In this document: positions 1 to 13,700 of the stretch, one piece after another | Numbering within the stretch: the stretch's first letter is position 1 | Layout: each line of letters begins with the position of its first letter | Source: Symsagittifera roscoffensis | Lineage: Eukaryota > Xenacoelomorpha > Acoela > Convolutidae | DNA length: 64,000 bases | Direction of reading: 5' to 3' | Assembly (NCBI RefSeq): GCF_963678635.1 | Contig: NC_087063.1 | Coordinates: forward strand, 40,748,759 to 40,812,758 | Program-made: the position numbers and the translations under genes | The notes under the pieces: generated by a model | Database searches by the model: none | Seen by the model: only the letters and a program-made list of their open reading frames with translations | What the model was told of the DNA's origin: nothing

Positions 1-99
1 CGCGAAATGAATCGCGCGTTAAATAACCCAAATTGGCCAAACTGATGGCAATCTTTTAGCCCCCATAACGTTACAAAAAGTGATCCCAGCAAAGATGTT

Positions 100-785
100 T
101 TTGTTCCAACTTTCGATACGAAAGTAACGGAATATTTGTGCTCGGGGTGGGTTTTTTTTTCTTCAGACAAATTTCGACTTTTTAACTAACCATTTTTGAC
201 GAAATTTTTAAATATCTTTCAAAAAGTATTGTTGCCTTGAGCTCAAATGTGAAAAAATATTTCACCTGTGGTTTTTTTTGTGAAGTTATGGGAGTTTAAA
301 GATTGCCAGTTTGCCAATTTGTGACAATTAACGCGCGATATATTTGACGCTATTAACGCGTAAGCGGAGAGTTAATCCGTCTTAAAATTGCTCCAAATTG
401 GTTGAAAGAAGCTTATTTGCCATAATTGATTTGTTACAAGGAGCGAAATTTATACTTTTCTACTTTATATGGCGTGTGGAGGGATGATTTTCATAAAAAG
501 TTTCAAATTTTAGAAAAAAAAATTCGTTTCATTTTAATACATTTATTACTTTTTAATGTTATTACTGCTCCATAAAACCTTAAAAAGCAGTCGGAACATT
601 CAGGGCTTCGCCTTGATACGAGCATTCTTGTTTTCAAATTTAAGCTCAGTACACCAGTAGCTTTTGAATCAAATAAAAAACTCCGTCAAAAATGGCTTGT
701 TAAAAGTCGAAATTTGTCTGAAGAAAAAAAACCCACCCCGAGCAGAGATATTCCGTTACTTTTTTAATCGAAAGTTGGAACAATA
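100..785. repeat. Foldback repeat with about 110-bp inverted arms
   Basis: The sequence at about 100-205 (TTCCAACTTTCGATACG onward, including GCTCGGGGTGGG and a T run) is found in inverted orientation at about 675-785. The two arms face each other across roughly 470 bp, as in a foldback or MITE-like element. No terminal duplication was certain and no coding potential was seen between the arms. Confidence 0.6.
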
Positions 786-1329
786 ATTGGTTTGACTGTA
801 CAATCTTATTGAGTTCGTTAGCTGAAAAAAATAAATTTCCTACTATATGGAATCAGCTGTATAAAGTCGAGTAGTCTACATTCCAAACGTCGCATACTGT
901 GATAATTGAGGCCCTCCATGATTAAGCGGCCGCTTTTTTCAAACTAGCTTTCTAATATCTTATATTCAACTCAAAATTGTCAATGGCTTAATTAATCTAT
1001 TTCAAACAGCCGTAAAAATTTTTGAAGTGGTTTTTCCTGTCAGCTCTAGCTGAAAATTAGTCTGAAAATGAAAAGATTCTCACTTTTTTTTCAAACATTG
1101 TGGTAAATTTTGTTTCGACCTTTTAAAAAATGGGGGAAAACTTTGTATTCGGGTGTGCTTTAGCTTTTTTTTCGCTTTTCAGGCAAGCTAAGCTACAAAA
1201 AACCATCGGAGTGAGAATTGAGTGGTACATTATTTTAATGCCCTTTCAGTCGTGATTCGAAGTACATTTTAAATTTTTCCGATTCAAAAATTTTGGAATT
1301 TTGAGTTTTGAAAGTTCAAAATTTTGATT

Positions 1330-1720
1330 TTGTTCCGACTTTTGATACGAAAGTAACGGAATATTTGTGCTCGGGGTGGGTTTTTTTTTCCTCAGAAAAA
1401 TTTCGACTTTTTAGCTAGTCTTTTTGACAGAGTTTTTTTATATCATTCGAAAACTATTGTTGTCCTGAGCTCAAATTTGAAAAGAGATTTCACCTGTGAT
1501 TATTTTTTGTAAAATTACAGGGGCTTAAAGGTTGCCTCTTTGGACAATTTGTGACAATTAACGCGTGATATATTTCGCGCTATTAACGCGTAAGCGGAGA
1601 GTTAATCCAACTTAGAAATCGCTCCAAATTCAGTGATAGAAGCTTATTTGCCATTGTTACTTTGTTACAAGGAGCAAAATCTATCTTTTTGTACTTTATA
1701 TGGCGTGTGGGGTGATGAAA
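1330..1720 (+). repeat. Direct copy of the left-end repeat
   Basis: This stretch repeats 100-490 in the same orientation and nearly the same order. It has the GCTCGGGGTGGG box, then CGCTATTAACGCGTAAGCGG, and ends with a conserved TATATGGCGTGTGG. The satellite begins right after this copy, so the repeat end coincides with the satellite border. Confidence 0.65.
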
Positions 1721-4700
1721 ATTTCCCCCACCTTTCAAGTTTCCAAATTTTTATTGTTGTTTTATTTGCATCATTGTTGTTTTACTCCGCTTGCCCACAT
1801 CTTTCAAGTTTTCAATTTTATTGTTATTTTACGTGTGTTTTTGTGGTTGTACTCCACTTACCCCCTCCTTTCAAGTTTTTGGGTTGTTTTACGTAGTTAT
1901 TGTTGCTTTACTCCACTTACCCCCAATTTTCAAGTTTCCAACTTTAGTTGTTGTATGTGTATTATTGTTGTCTTACTCCTATTACCCCCACCTTTCAAGT
2001 TTCTAATGTTTTGTTGTTGTTTTACATGTGTTATTTTAGTTTTACTCCATTTACCCCGACCTTTCAAAATTCCAATTTTATTGTTGTTTGATGTGTATCA
2101 TTGTTGTTTTACTCCACTTGCCCTCACCTTTCAAGTTTCCAGTTTTTATTGTTGTTTTACGTGTGTTTTTGTTGTTTTACTATTTTCCATTTTCCAATTT
2201 TTATTGTTGTTTTACGTGTGTTTTTGTTGTTTCACTCCCATATCCCCGAATTTTCAAATTTCACATTTTTATTGTTGTTTTATGTGTATTATTGTTGTTT
2301 TACTCCACTTACCCCACTTTTCGAACTTCCATCGTTTTGTTGTTTTACGTGTTTTATTGTTGTTTTTAATCAGCCTACCCCCACCTTTGAAGTTATCAAT
2401 TTTTTATTGTTATTTTACGTGCGTTTTTGTTGTTTTACTCCAATTACCCCCTCTTTTTCAGTTTCCAATCTTTGTTGTTGTTTTACGTGTGTTTTTGTTG
2501 TTTTACTCCACTTGCCCCCAGCTTTCAAGTTCCCATTTTTTGGTTGTTTCAAGTGTGTTAACATTGTTGCACTCCACTTATTGTCTCCTTTCAAGTTTCC
2601 TTTTTTTGTGTTGTTGTACGTGTTATTGTTTTTTTCTTCACTTCCCCTTTTTTCAAGTTTTGTATTTTTATTGTTGTTTTATGTGTGTTATTGTTGTTTC
2701 ACTCCACTTTCCCACATCTTTCAAGTTTCCAAATTTTTATTGTTGTTTAATTTGCATCATTGTTGTTTTACTCCACTTGCCCCCAGCTTTCAAGTTCCCA
2801 TTTTTTGGTTGTTTCATGTGTGTTATTGTTGTTGCAACCCACTTATCCCCTCCTTTCATGTTTCCAATTTTTGTTGTTGTTTTATGTGTGTTATTGTTGT
2901 TTCACTCCACATTCCCCTTTTTTCAAGTTTTCTTATTTTATTGTTGTTTTATGTGTGTTATTGTTGTTTCACTCCACTTTCCCCCATCTTTCAAGTTTCC
3001 ATTTTTGTTGTTGTTTTAGGTGTGTTATTGTTGTTTTACTCCACTTACCCTGATCTTTCAAGTTCTCGTTTTATTGTTGTCTTACGTGTGTTATTGTTGT
3101 TTTACTCCATTTCCCCCACCTTTAATGTTTCCATTTTTTTATTGTTGTTTTATGTGTAATATTGTTGTTTTACTCCGCTTGCCCACACCTTTAGATTTTT
3201 CAATTTTATTGTTGTTTTACGTGTGTTTTTGTTTTTCTACTCGACTTACCCCTTCCTTTCAAATTTCCAATTTTTATTGTTGTTTTACGTTTGTTATTGT
3301 TGTTCTTACTTCCTTTACTTCTACCTTTCAAATTTCCAATTTTTATTGTTGTTTTATGTGTGTTATTGCTGTTTTACTCCACTTACCCCCACTTTTCATT
3401 TTCTGTTTTTTTTTGTTTTTTGAAATCGTGATACTGTTGTTTACTCCACTTACCCTCCTTTCAAGTTCCCAATTTATATTTTTGCTTACGTGTGCTATTG
3501 TTGTTTTAATCCACTTAACCCACCTTTCAAGTTTCCGTTTTTTTGTTTTACGTTTGTTTTTGTTGTTTCACTCCAATTACCCCCTCCTTTCAATTTTTCA
3601 ATTTTTTTTTAAATTTACGTGGGTTATTGTTCTCTTATTCTACTTACCCCCTCCTTTTAACTTTTCTAATTTTTACTGTTGTTTACGTGTATTTTTGCTG
3701 TTTTACTCCACTTACCCCCACCTTTCAAATTTCCAAGTTTTTGTTGTTTTACGTTGTTATTGTTGTTTTACTCCACTTACCCCCACTTTTAAAGTTTCCA
3801 ACATTTATTTTTGTCGTAGATGTGTTATTGTTGTTTTAATCCATTTCCCCCACCTTTCAAGTTTCCCCATGTTTCAAGTTTCCAATTTTTTCGTTTATTT
3901 ATTTTTGTTTTGTTGTTTTACTACTTTTACCCCCACTTTTCAAGTTTCCAATTTTTTTTTCTAAGTTTTTTTGTTGTTTTACTCTACTTGCCCCCACATT
4001 TCAAATTTCCATTTTTTTAGTATTTCACATGTGTTATTGTTGTTGTACTCCACTTATCCCTTCCTTTCAAGTTTCCTTTTTTTGTAATGTGTTACGTTGT
4101 TATTGTTGTTTTACTCCATTTATCCCCATGTTTCAAGTTTTCAATTTAGTTGTTTTACTTGTTTTTTGTTGTTTTACTCCACTTAGCCCCAATTTCCAAA
4201 TTTCTAATTTTTGTTGTTGTTTTACGTGTGTTATTGTTGTTTTACTCCACTTACCTCCACCTTTTGAAGGTTCCATTTTTTGTTGTTGTTTCAAGTGTGT
4301 TACTATTGTTGTTTTACGTGTGGTATTGTTGTTTTACTCAGCTTAACCCCATTTTTCAAGTTTTCTTTTTTTATTGTTGTTTTACGTTTGTTATTGTTGT
4401 TCTTACTTCCTTTACTTCTACTTTTCAAATTTCTAACTTTTATTGTTGTTTTATGTGTGTTATTGCTGTTTCACTCCACTTACCCCCACTTTTCATTTTC
4501 TGTTTTTTTTTTGTTTTTTGAAATCGTGATACTGTTGTTTACTCCACTTACCCTCCTTTCAAGTTCCCAATTTATATTTTTGCTTACGTGTGTTATTGTT
4601 GTTTTAATCTACTTAACCCACCTTTCAAGTTTCCGTTTTTTTGTTTTACGTTTGTTTTTGTTGTTTCACTCCAATTACCCCCTCCTTTCAATTTTTCAAT

Positions 4701-7700
4701 TTTTTTTTAAATTTACATGGGTTATTGTTCTCTTATTCCACTTACCCCCTCCTTTCACTTTTCTAATTTTTACTGTTGTTTTACGTGTATTTTTGCTGTT
4801 TTACTCCACTTACCCCCACCTTTCAAATTTCCAAGTTTTTGTTGTTTTACGTTGTTATTGATGTTTTACTCCACTTACCCCCACTTTTAAAGTTTCCAAC
4901 ATTTATTTTTGTCTTAGGTGTGTTATTGTTGTTTTACTCCATTTCCCCCACCTTTCAAGTTTCCAAATTTTTATTGTTGTTTTATTTGCATCATTGTTGT
5001 TTTACTCCACTTGCCCTCACCTTTCAAGTTTCCAGTTTTTATTGTTGTTTTACGTGTGTTTTTGTTGTTTTACTCTTTTCCATTTTCCAATTTTTATTGT
5101 TGTTTTACGTGTGTTTTTGTTGTTTCACTCCCATAACCCCGAACTTTTAAATTTCACATTTTTATTGTTGTTTTATGTGTATTATTGTTGTTTCACTCCA
5201 CTTACCCCACTTTTCGAACTTCCATCTTTTTGTTGTTTTACGTGTTTTATTGTTGTTTTCAATCATCCTACCCCCACCTTTGAAGTTATCAATTTTTTAT
5301 TGTTATTTTACGTGTGTTTTTGCTGTTTTACTCCAACTACCCCCTCCTCTCCAGTTTCCAATCTTTATTGTTGTTTTACGTGTGTTTTTGTTGTTTTACT
5401 CCACTTGCCCCCAGCTTTCAAGTTCCCATTTTTTGGTTGTTTCACATGTGTTAATATTGTTCCACCCCACTTATCATCTCCTTTCAACTTTCCTTTTTTT
5501 TGTGTTGTTGTACGTGTGTTATTGATTTTTTCTTCACTTTCCCCTTTTTTCAAGTTTTCTATTTTTATTGTTGTTTTATGTGTGTTATTGTTTTTTCACT
5601 CCACTTTCCCACATCTTTCAAGTTTCCATTTTTGTTGTTTTTTTAAGTGTGTTTTTTTTTTGTTTTGCTCCACTTGCCCCCAGCTTTCAAGTTCCCCTTT
5701 TTCGGTTGTTTCACGTGTGTTACTATTGTTGCAACCCACTTATCCCCTCCTTTCAAGTTCCCACTTTTTGCTTATTTCACGTGTGTTAATGTTGTTTTAC
5801 TCCACTTACCCCACTTTTCGAACTTCCATCTTTTTGTTGTTTTTCGTGTTTTATTGTTGTTTTTAATCAGCCTACCCCCACCTTTGAAGTTATCAATTTT
5901 TTATTGTTATTTTACGTGCGTTTTTGTTGTTTTACTCCAATTACCCCCTCTTTTCCAGTTTCCATTCTTTATTGTTGTTTTACGTGTGTTTTTGTTATTT
6001 TACTCCACTTGCCCCCAGCTTTCAAGTTCCCATTTTTTGGTTGTTTCACGTGTGTTAATATTGTTGCACCTCACTTTCAAGTTTCATTTTTTTTGTGTTG
6101 TTGTACGTGTGTTATTGTTTTTTTTCTTCACTTCCCTTTTTTTCAAGTTTTGTATTTTTATTGTTTTTTTATGTGTGTTATTGTTGTTTCACTCCACTTT
6201 CCCACATCTTTCAAGTTTCCAAAATTTTATTGTTGTTTCATTTGCATCATTGTTGTTTTACTCCACTTGCCCCCAGCTTTCAACTTCCCATTTTTTGGTT
6301 GTTTCACGTGTTTTATTGTTGTTGCAACCCACTTATCCCCTCCTTTCATGTTTCCAATTTTTGTTGTTGTTTTATGTGTGTTATTGTTGTTTCACTCCAC
6401 ATTCCCCTTTTTTCAAGTTTTCTATTTTTATTGTTGTTTTATGTGTGTTATTGTTGTTTCACTCCACTTTCCCCCATCTTTCAAGTTTCCATTTTTGTTG
6501 TTGTTTTAGGTGTGTTATTTTTGTTTTACTCCACTTACCTTGATCTTTCAAGTTCTCGTTTTATTGTTGTCTTACGTGTGTTATTGTTGTTTTACTCCAT
6601 TTCCCCCACCTTTAATGTTTCCAATTTTTTATTGTTGTTTTATGTGTAATATTGTTGTTTTACTCCGCTTGCCCACACCTTTTGAATTTCCAATTTTATT
6701 GTTATTTTACGTGTGTTTTTGTTGTTCTACTCCACTTACCCCTTCCTTTCAAACTTCCAATTTTTATTGATGTTTTACGTTTGTTATTGTTGTTCTTACT
6801 TCCTTTACTTCTACCTTTCAAATTTCCAATTTTTATTGTTGTTTTATGTGTGTTATTGCTGTTTTACTCCACTTACCCCCACTTTTCATTTTCTGTTTTT
6901 TTTTGTTTTGTGAAATCGTGATACTGTTGTTTACTCCACTTACCCTCTCAAGTTCCCAATTTATATTTTTGCTTACGTGTGTTATTGTTGTTTTAATCTA
7001 CTTAACCCCACCTTTCAAGTTTCCGTTTTTTTGTTTTACGTTTGTTGTTGTTTCACTCCAATTACCCCCTCCTTTCAATTTTTCAATTTTTTTTTTAATT
7101 TACGTGGGTTATTGTTCTCTTATTCCACTTACCCTCTCCTTTCACTTTTCCAATTTTTACTGTTGTTTTACGTGTATTTTTGCTGTTTTACTCCACTTAC
7201 CCCCACCTTTCAAATTTCCAAGTTTTTGTTGTTTTACGTTGTTATTGTTGTTTTACTCCAATTACCCCCACTTTTAAAGTTTCCAACATTTATTTTTGTC
7301 TTAGATGTGTTATTGTTGTTTTACTCCATTTCCCCCACCTTTCAAGTTTCCAAATTTTTATTGTTGTTTTATTTGCATCATTGTTGTTTTACTCCGCTTG
7401 CCCATATCTTTCAAGTTTTCAATTTTATTGTTATTTTACGTGTGTTTTTGTTGTTGTACTCCACTTACCCCCTCCTTTCAAATTTCCAAGTTTTTGGGTT
7501 GTTTTACGTAGTTATTGTTGCTTTACTCCACTTACCCCCAATTTTCAAGTTTCCAACTTTAGTTGTTGTATGTGTATTATTGTTGTCTTACTCCTATTAC
7601 CCCCACTTTTCAAGTTTCTAATGTTTTGTTGTTGTTTTACATGTATTTTTTTAGTTTTACTTCATTTACCCCGACCTTTAAAAATTCCAATTTTATTGTT

Positions 7701-10700
7701 GTTTGATGTGTATCATTGTTGTTTTACTCCACTTGCCCTCACCTTTCAAGTTTCCAGTTTTTACTGTTGTTTTAAGTGTGTTTTTGTTGTTTTACTCTTT
7801 TCCATTTTCCAATTTTTGTTGTTGTTTTACGTGTGTTTTTGTTGTTTCACTCCCATAACCCCGAACTTCCAAATTTAACATTTTTATTGTTGTTTTATGT
7901 GTGTTATTGTTGTTTTACTCCACTTACCCACTTTTCGAACTTCCATCTTTTTGTTGTTTTGCGTGTTTTATTGTTGTTTTTAATCAGCCTACCCCCACCT
8001 TTGAAGTTATCAATTTTTTATTGTTATTTTACGTGTGTTTTTGTTGTTTTACTCCAATTACCCCCTCCTTTCCAGTTTCCAATCTTTATTGTTGTTTTAC
8101 GTGTGTTTTTGTTGTTTTACTCCACTTGCCCCCAGCTTTCAAGTTCCCATTTTTTTGGTTGTTTCACATGTGTTAATATTGTTCCACCCCACTTATCATC
8201 TCCTTTCAAGTTTCTTTATTTGTGTGTTGTTGTACGTGTGTAATTGTTTTTTTCTTCACTTTCCCCTTTTTTCAAGTTTTCTATTTTTGTTGTTGTTATA
8301 AGTGTGTTTTTTTTGTTTTGCTCCACTTGCCCCCAGCTTTCAAGTTCCCATTTTTTGGTTGTTTCACGTGTGGTTTTGTTGTTGCAACCCACTTATCCCC
8401 TCCTTTCAAGTTCCCACTTTTTGATTGTTTCACGTGTGTTATTGTTGTTTTACTCCACTTAACCCCACTTTTCGAACTTCCATCTTTTTGTTGTTTTCCG
8501 TGTTTTATTGTTATTTTTAACCAACCTACCCCCACCTTTGAAGTTACCAATTTTTTTTGGTGTTTTAACTGTGTTTTTGTTTTTTACTCCAATTACCCCC
8601 TCTTTTCCAGTTTCCAATCTTTTTTGTTGTTTTACGTGTGTTTTTGTTATTTTACTCCACTTGCCCCCAGCTTTCAAGTTCCCATTTTTTGGTTGTTTCA
8701 CGTGTGTTAATATTGTTGCACCTCACATATTATCTCCTTTCAAGTTTCCTTTTTTTGTGTGATTTTACGTGTGTTATTGTTTTTTTTCTTCACTTCCCCT
8801 TTTTTCATGTTTTGTATTTTTATTGTTGTTTTATGTGTGTTATTGTTTTTTCACTCCACTTTCCCACATCTTTCAAGTTTCCACATTTTTATTGTTGTTT
8901 CATTTGCATCATTGTTGTTTTACTCCACTTGCCCCCAGCTTTCAAGTTCCCATTTTTTGGTTGTTTCACGTGTGTTTTTGTTGTTGCAACCCACTTATCC
9001 CCTCCTTTCATGTTTCCATTTTTGTTGTTGTTTTATGTGTGTTATTGTTTTTTCACTCCACATTCCCCTTTTTTCAAGTTTTCTATTTTTATTGTTGTTT
9101 TATGTGTGTTATTGTTGTTTCACTCCACTTTCCCCCATCTTTCAAGTTTCCATTTTTGTTGTTGTTTTAGGTGTGTTATTGTTGTCTTACTCCACTTACC
9201 TTGATTTTTCAAGTTCTCGTTTTATTGTTGTCTTACGTGTGTTATTGTTGTTTTACTCCATTTCCCCACCTTTAATGTTTCCAATTTTTTATTGTTGTTT
9301 TATGTGTAATATTGTTGTTTTACTCCGCTTGCCCACACTTTTCGAATTTCGATTTTTATTGTTGTTTTACGTGTGTTTTGTTGTTGTACTCCACTTACCC
9401 CTTCCTTTCAAATTTCATATTTTTATTGTTGTTTTACGTGTTTTTGTTGTTTTACTCGCATTACCCCGAACTTTCATATTTCCAATTTTTATTGTAGTTT
9501 TATGTGTGTTATTGTTGTTTTACTCCACTTAACCCACTCTTCAAACATCCATTTTGTTGTTGTTTTACGTGTTTTATTGTTGTTTCATGTGTATTACTAT
9601 TGTTTTACTCCTCTTGCCCCCACCTTTCAAGTTCCCAGTTTTTTTTTGTTGTTTTACGTGTGTTTTGTTGTTTTACTCCAATTTCTCCCTATTTTCCAGT
9701 TTCCATTTTTTATTGTAGATTTACGTGTGTTTTTGTTGATTTACTCCCATTACCCCGAGTTTTCAATTTTGTTTGTGTTATTCTTGTTTTACTCGTCTTA
9801 CCCCACTTTTCAAACTTCCTTTTTGTCGTTTTACGTGTTTTAATGTTGTTTTTACTCAACCTAACCCCACCTTTGAAGTTACCAATTTTTATTGTTGTTT
9901 TATGTGAATTTTTGTTGTTTCACTCTATTTTCATCTTTTTCAAGTTTTCTATTTTATTGTTGTCTTATGTGTGTTATAGTTGTTTCACTCCACTTTCCCC
10001 CATCTTTCGAGTTTTCATTTTTGTTGTTGTTTTATGTGCGTTTTGGTTGTTTTACTCCACTTACCCCCACCTTTCAAGTTCAGGTTTTATTGTTGTCTTA
10101 TAAGTGTTATTGTTGTTTTACTCCATTTCTCCCCACCTTTCAAGTTCCTTTTTTTTCGTTGTTTTAAGTGTATTATTGTTGTTTTACTCCGCTTGCCCAC
10201 ACCTTTCAAGTTTCCAATTTTATTACTGTTTTACGTGTGTTTTTGTTGTTTTATTCCACTTACCGCACTTCTCAAACTTCCATTTTTTTGTTGTTTTACG
10301 TGTTTTGCTGTTGTTTCATGTGTATTACTGTAGTTTTATTCCACTTGCCCCCACCTTTCAAGTTCTCAGTTTTTTTTGTTGTTTTACGTGTGTTTTTGTT
10401 GTTATACTCCAATTACCCACTCCTTTCCAGGTTCCAATTTTTACTTTTGTTGTACGTGTGTTTTTGTTGTTTTACTCCCATTACCCCGGACTTTCAAATT
10501 TTCTTTTTTTATTGTTGTTTTATGTGTGTTATTGTTGTTTTACTGCACTTACCCCATTTTTCAAACTTCCATTTTTTTGTTGTTTCACGTGTTTTATTGT
10601 TGTTTTTACTCAACCTACCCCCACCTTTGAAGTTCCAAACTTTTGTTGTTGTTTGTTGTTCTACGTGTGTTTTTGTTGTTTTACTCCAATTACCCCGTCA

Positions 10701-13700
10701 GTTCCAGTTTCCAATTTTTATTGTTGTTTTACATGTGTTTTTGTTGTTTTACTCCCATTACCCCGAACTTTCAAATTTCCAATTTTTATTGTTGTTTTAA
10801 GCTGTTACAGCCCACGTTTCAAACTTCCATTTTTTTGTTGTTTTATGTGTGTTTTTTTTGCTTCACTCCACTTTCCCCATTTTTCAAGTTTTCTATTTTT
10901 ATTGTTGTTTTATGTGTTTTATTGTTGTTTCACTCTATTTTCCCCCACCTTTCAAGTTTCCATTTTTTTGGTTGCTCTACGTGTTGTATTGTTGTTTTTA
11001 CTCCACCTACCCCCACCTTTGAAGTTCCCAATTTTTATTGTTTTTTTTATGTGTTTTATTGCTGTTTTTTTCCTCTTAACCCTACTTTTCAATTTTCCAA
11101 TTTCTTTTTTTATTCTACTTACCCCCTCCCTCTTCAAATTTCCAATTTTTTATTGTTGTTTCATGAGTATTATTGTTGTTTTACTCCGCTTGCCCACACC
11201 TTTCAAGTTTCCAATTTTGTTGTTGTTTTACGTGTGTTTTTCTTGTTGTACTCCACTAACCCCCTCCTTTCAAGTTTCCAAGTTTTTGGGTTGTTTTACG
11301 TTGTCATTGTTGCTTTACTCCTATTACCCCCAGCTTTCATGTTTCTAATGTTTTGTTGTTGTTTCATATGTGTTATTTTAGATTTACCGCATTTACCCCG
11401 ACCTTTCAAAATTCCAATTTTTCTTTTTTGTTTCATGTGTATTACTGTTGTTTTTTTCCACTTGCCCCCACCTTTCACGTTCCCAGTTTTTATTGTTGTT
11501 TTTGTTGTTTTTTTACCCCAATTACCCCCTCTTTTCCCGTTTCCAATTTTTATTGTTGTTTTACGTGTGTTTTTGTTGTTTTTGCTCCCATTACCCCGAA
11601 GTTTCACATTTTCAATTTTTTGTTGTTTCATGTGTGTTATTGTTGTTTTACTCCACTTACCCCACTTTTCAAACTTACATTTTTTTGTTGTTTTACATGT
11701 TTTGCTGTTGTTTCATGTGTAGTACTGTGGTTTTATTCCACTTGCCCCCACCTTTCAAGTTCTCAGTTTTTATTGTTGTTTTACGTGTGTTTTTGTTGTT
11801 ATACTCCAATTACCCACTCCTTTACAGGTTCCAATTTTTACTTTTGTTGTTCGTTTGTTTTTGTTGTTTTACTCCCATTACCCCGGACTTTCAAATTTTC
11901 TTTTTTTTATTGTTGTTTTATGTGTGTTATTGTTGTTTTACCCCACTTACCCCATTTTTCAAACTTCCCTTTTTTTGTTGTTTCACGTGTTTTATTGTTG
12001 TTTTTACTCAACCTACCCCCACTTTTGAAGTTCCAAATTTTTGTTGTTGTTTGTTGTTCTACGTGTGTTTTTGTTGTTTTACTCCAATTACCCCGTCAGT
12101 TCCAGTTTCCAATTTTTATTGTTGTTTTACATGTGTTTTTGTTGTTTTACTCCCATTACCCCGAACTTTCAAATTTCCAATTTTTATTGTTGTTTTAACC
12201 TGTTACAGCCCACTTTTCAAACTTCCATTTTTTTGTTGTTTTATGTGTGTTTTTCTTTGTTTCACTCCACTTTCCCCATTTTTCAAGTTTTCTATTTTTA
12301 TTGTTGTTTTATGTGTTTTATTGTTGTTACACTCTATTTTCCCCCACCTTTCAAGTTTCCATTTTTTTGGTTGCTTTACGTGTTGTATTGTTGTTTTTAC
12401 TCCACCTACCCCCACCTTTGAAGTTCCCAATTTTTAATGTTTTTTATGTGTTTTATTGCTGTTTTTTTCCTCTTAACCCTACTTTTCAATTTTCCAATTT
12501 CTTTTTTTATTCTACTTACCCCCTCCCTCTTCAAATTTCCGATTTTTTATTGTTGTTTCATGAGTATTATTGTTGTTTTACTCCGCTTGCCCACACCTTT
12601 CAAGTTTCCAATTTTGTTGTTGTTTTACGTGTGTTTTTCTTGTTGTACTCCACTAACCCCCTCCTTTCATATGTGTTATTTTAGTTTTACTGCATTTACC
12701 CCGACCTTTCAAAATTCCAATTTTTCTTTTTTGTTTCATGTGTATTACTGTTGTTTTTTTCCACTTGCCCCCACCTTTCACGTTCCCAGTTTTTATTGTT
12801 GTTTTTGTTGTTTTTTTACCCCAATTACCCCCTCTTTTCCCGTTTCCAATTTTATTGTTGTTTTACGTGTGTTTTTGTTGTTTTTGCTCCCATTACCCCG
12901 AAGTTTCACATTTTCAATTTTTTTGTTGTTTTATGTGTGTTATTGTTGTTTTACTCCACTTACCCCACTTTTCAAACTTACATTTTTTTGTTGTTTTACA
13001 TGTTTTATTGTTGTTTTCATTCAACCTAACCCCAATTTTGATTTTTACAATTTTTATTGCTGTGTTACATGTGTTTTTGTTTTTTACTCCAATTACCCCC
13101 TCCTTTCCAGTTTCCAATTATTCTTGTTGTTTTACGTGTGTTTTTGTTGTTTTACTCCCATTACCCCGGTCTTTCAAATTTCCAATTTTCATTGTTGTTT
13201 TATGTGTAAAATTGTTGTTTTACTCCACTTACCCCACTTTTCAAACATCCTTTTTTTTGTTGTTTCACGTGTCTTTTTGTTGTTTTTACTCCACCTACCC
13301 CCACCTTTGAAGTTCCCAATTTTTATTGTTGTTTTATATGTTTTATTGCTGTTTTATTCCAATTAACCCCATTTTTCAATTTTCCAATTTCTTTTTTCAT
13401 TGTACGTATGTTATTGTTTTTTTACTCCACTTACCCCAACTTTCAAGTTTCCAAATTTTATTGTTGTTTTATGTGTATCATTGTTGTTTTACTCCACTTG
13501 CCCCAACTTTCAAATTTGCAATTTTATTGTTGTTTTACGTGTGTTTTTGTTGCTGTCCTCCACCTACCCGCTCTTCTCAAGTTTCCGCTTTTTAGTGTTG
13601 TTTTCCGTTATTATTGTTGTTTTACTCCACGTACCCCCACCTTTCAGGTTTCCTATTTTAGTTGTACTACGTGTGTTATTGTTGTTTCACTTCACGTACC

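Noticed and set aside
1633-9843. Many overlapping plus-strand ORFs of up to 439 codons rich in Phe, Leu, Val and Cys
   Set aside because: They are translations of the 68-bp satellite in all frames; the T/C-rich unit lacks stops by composition and no frame is favoured.
5365-13117. Minus-strand Lys/Gly/Asn-rich ORFs in the satellite
   Set aside because: Same satellite read on the purine strand.
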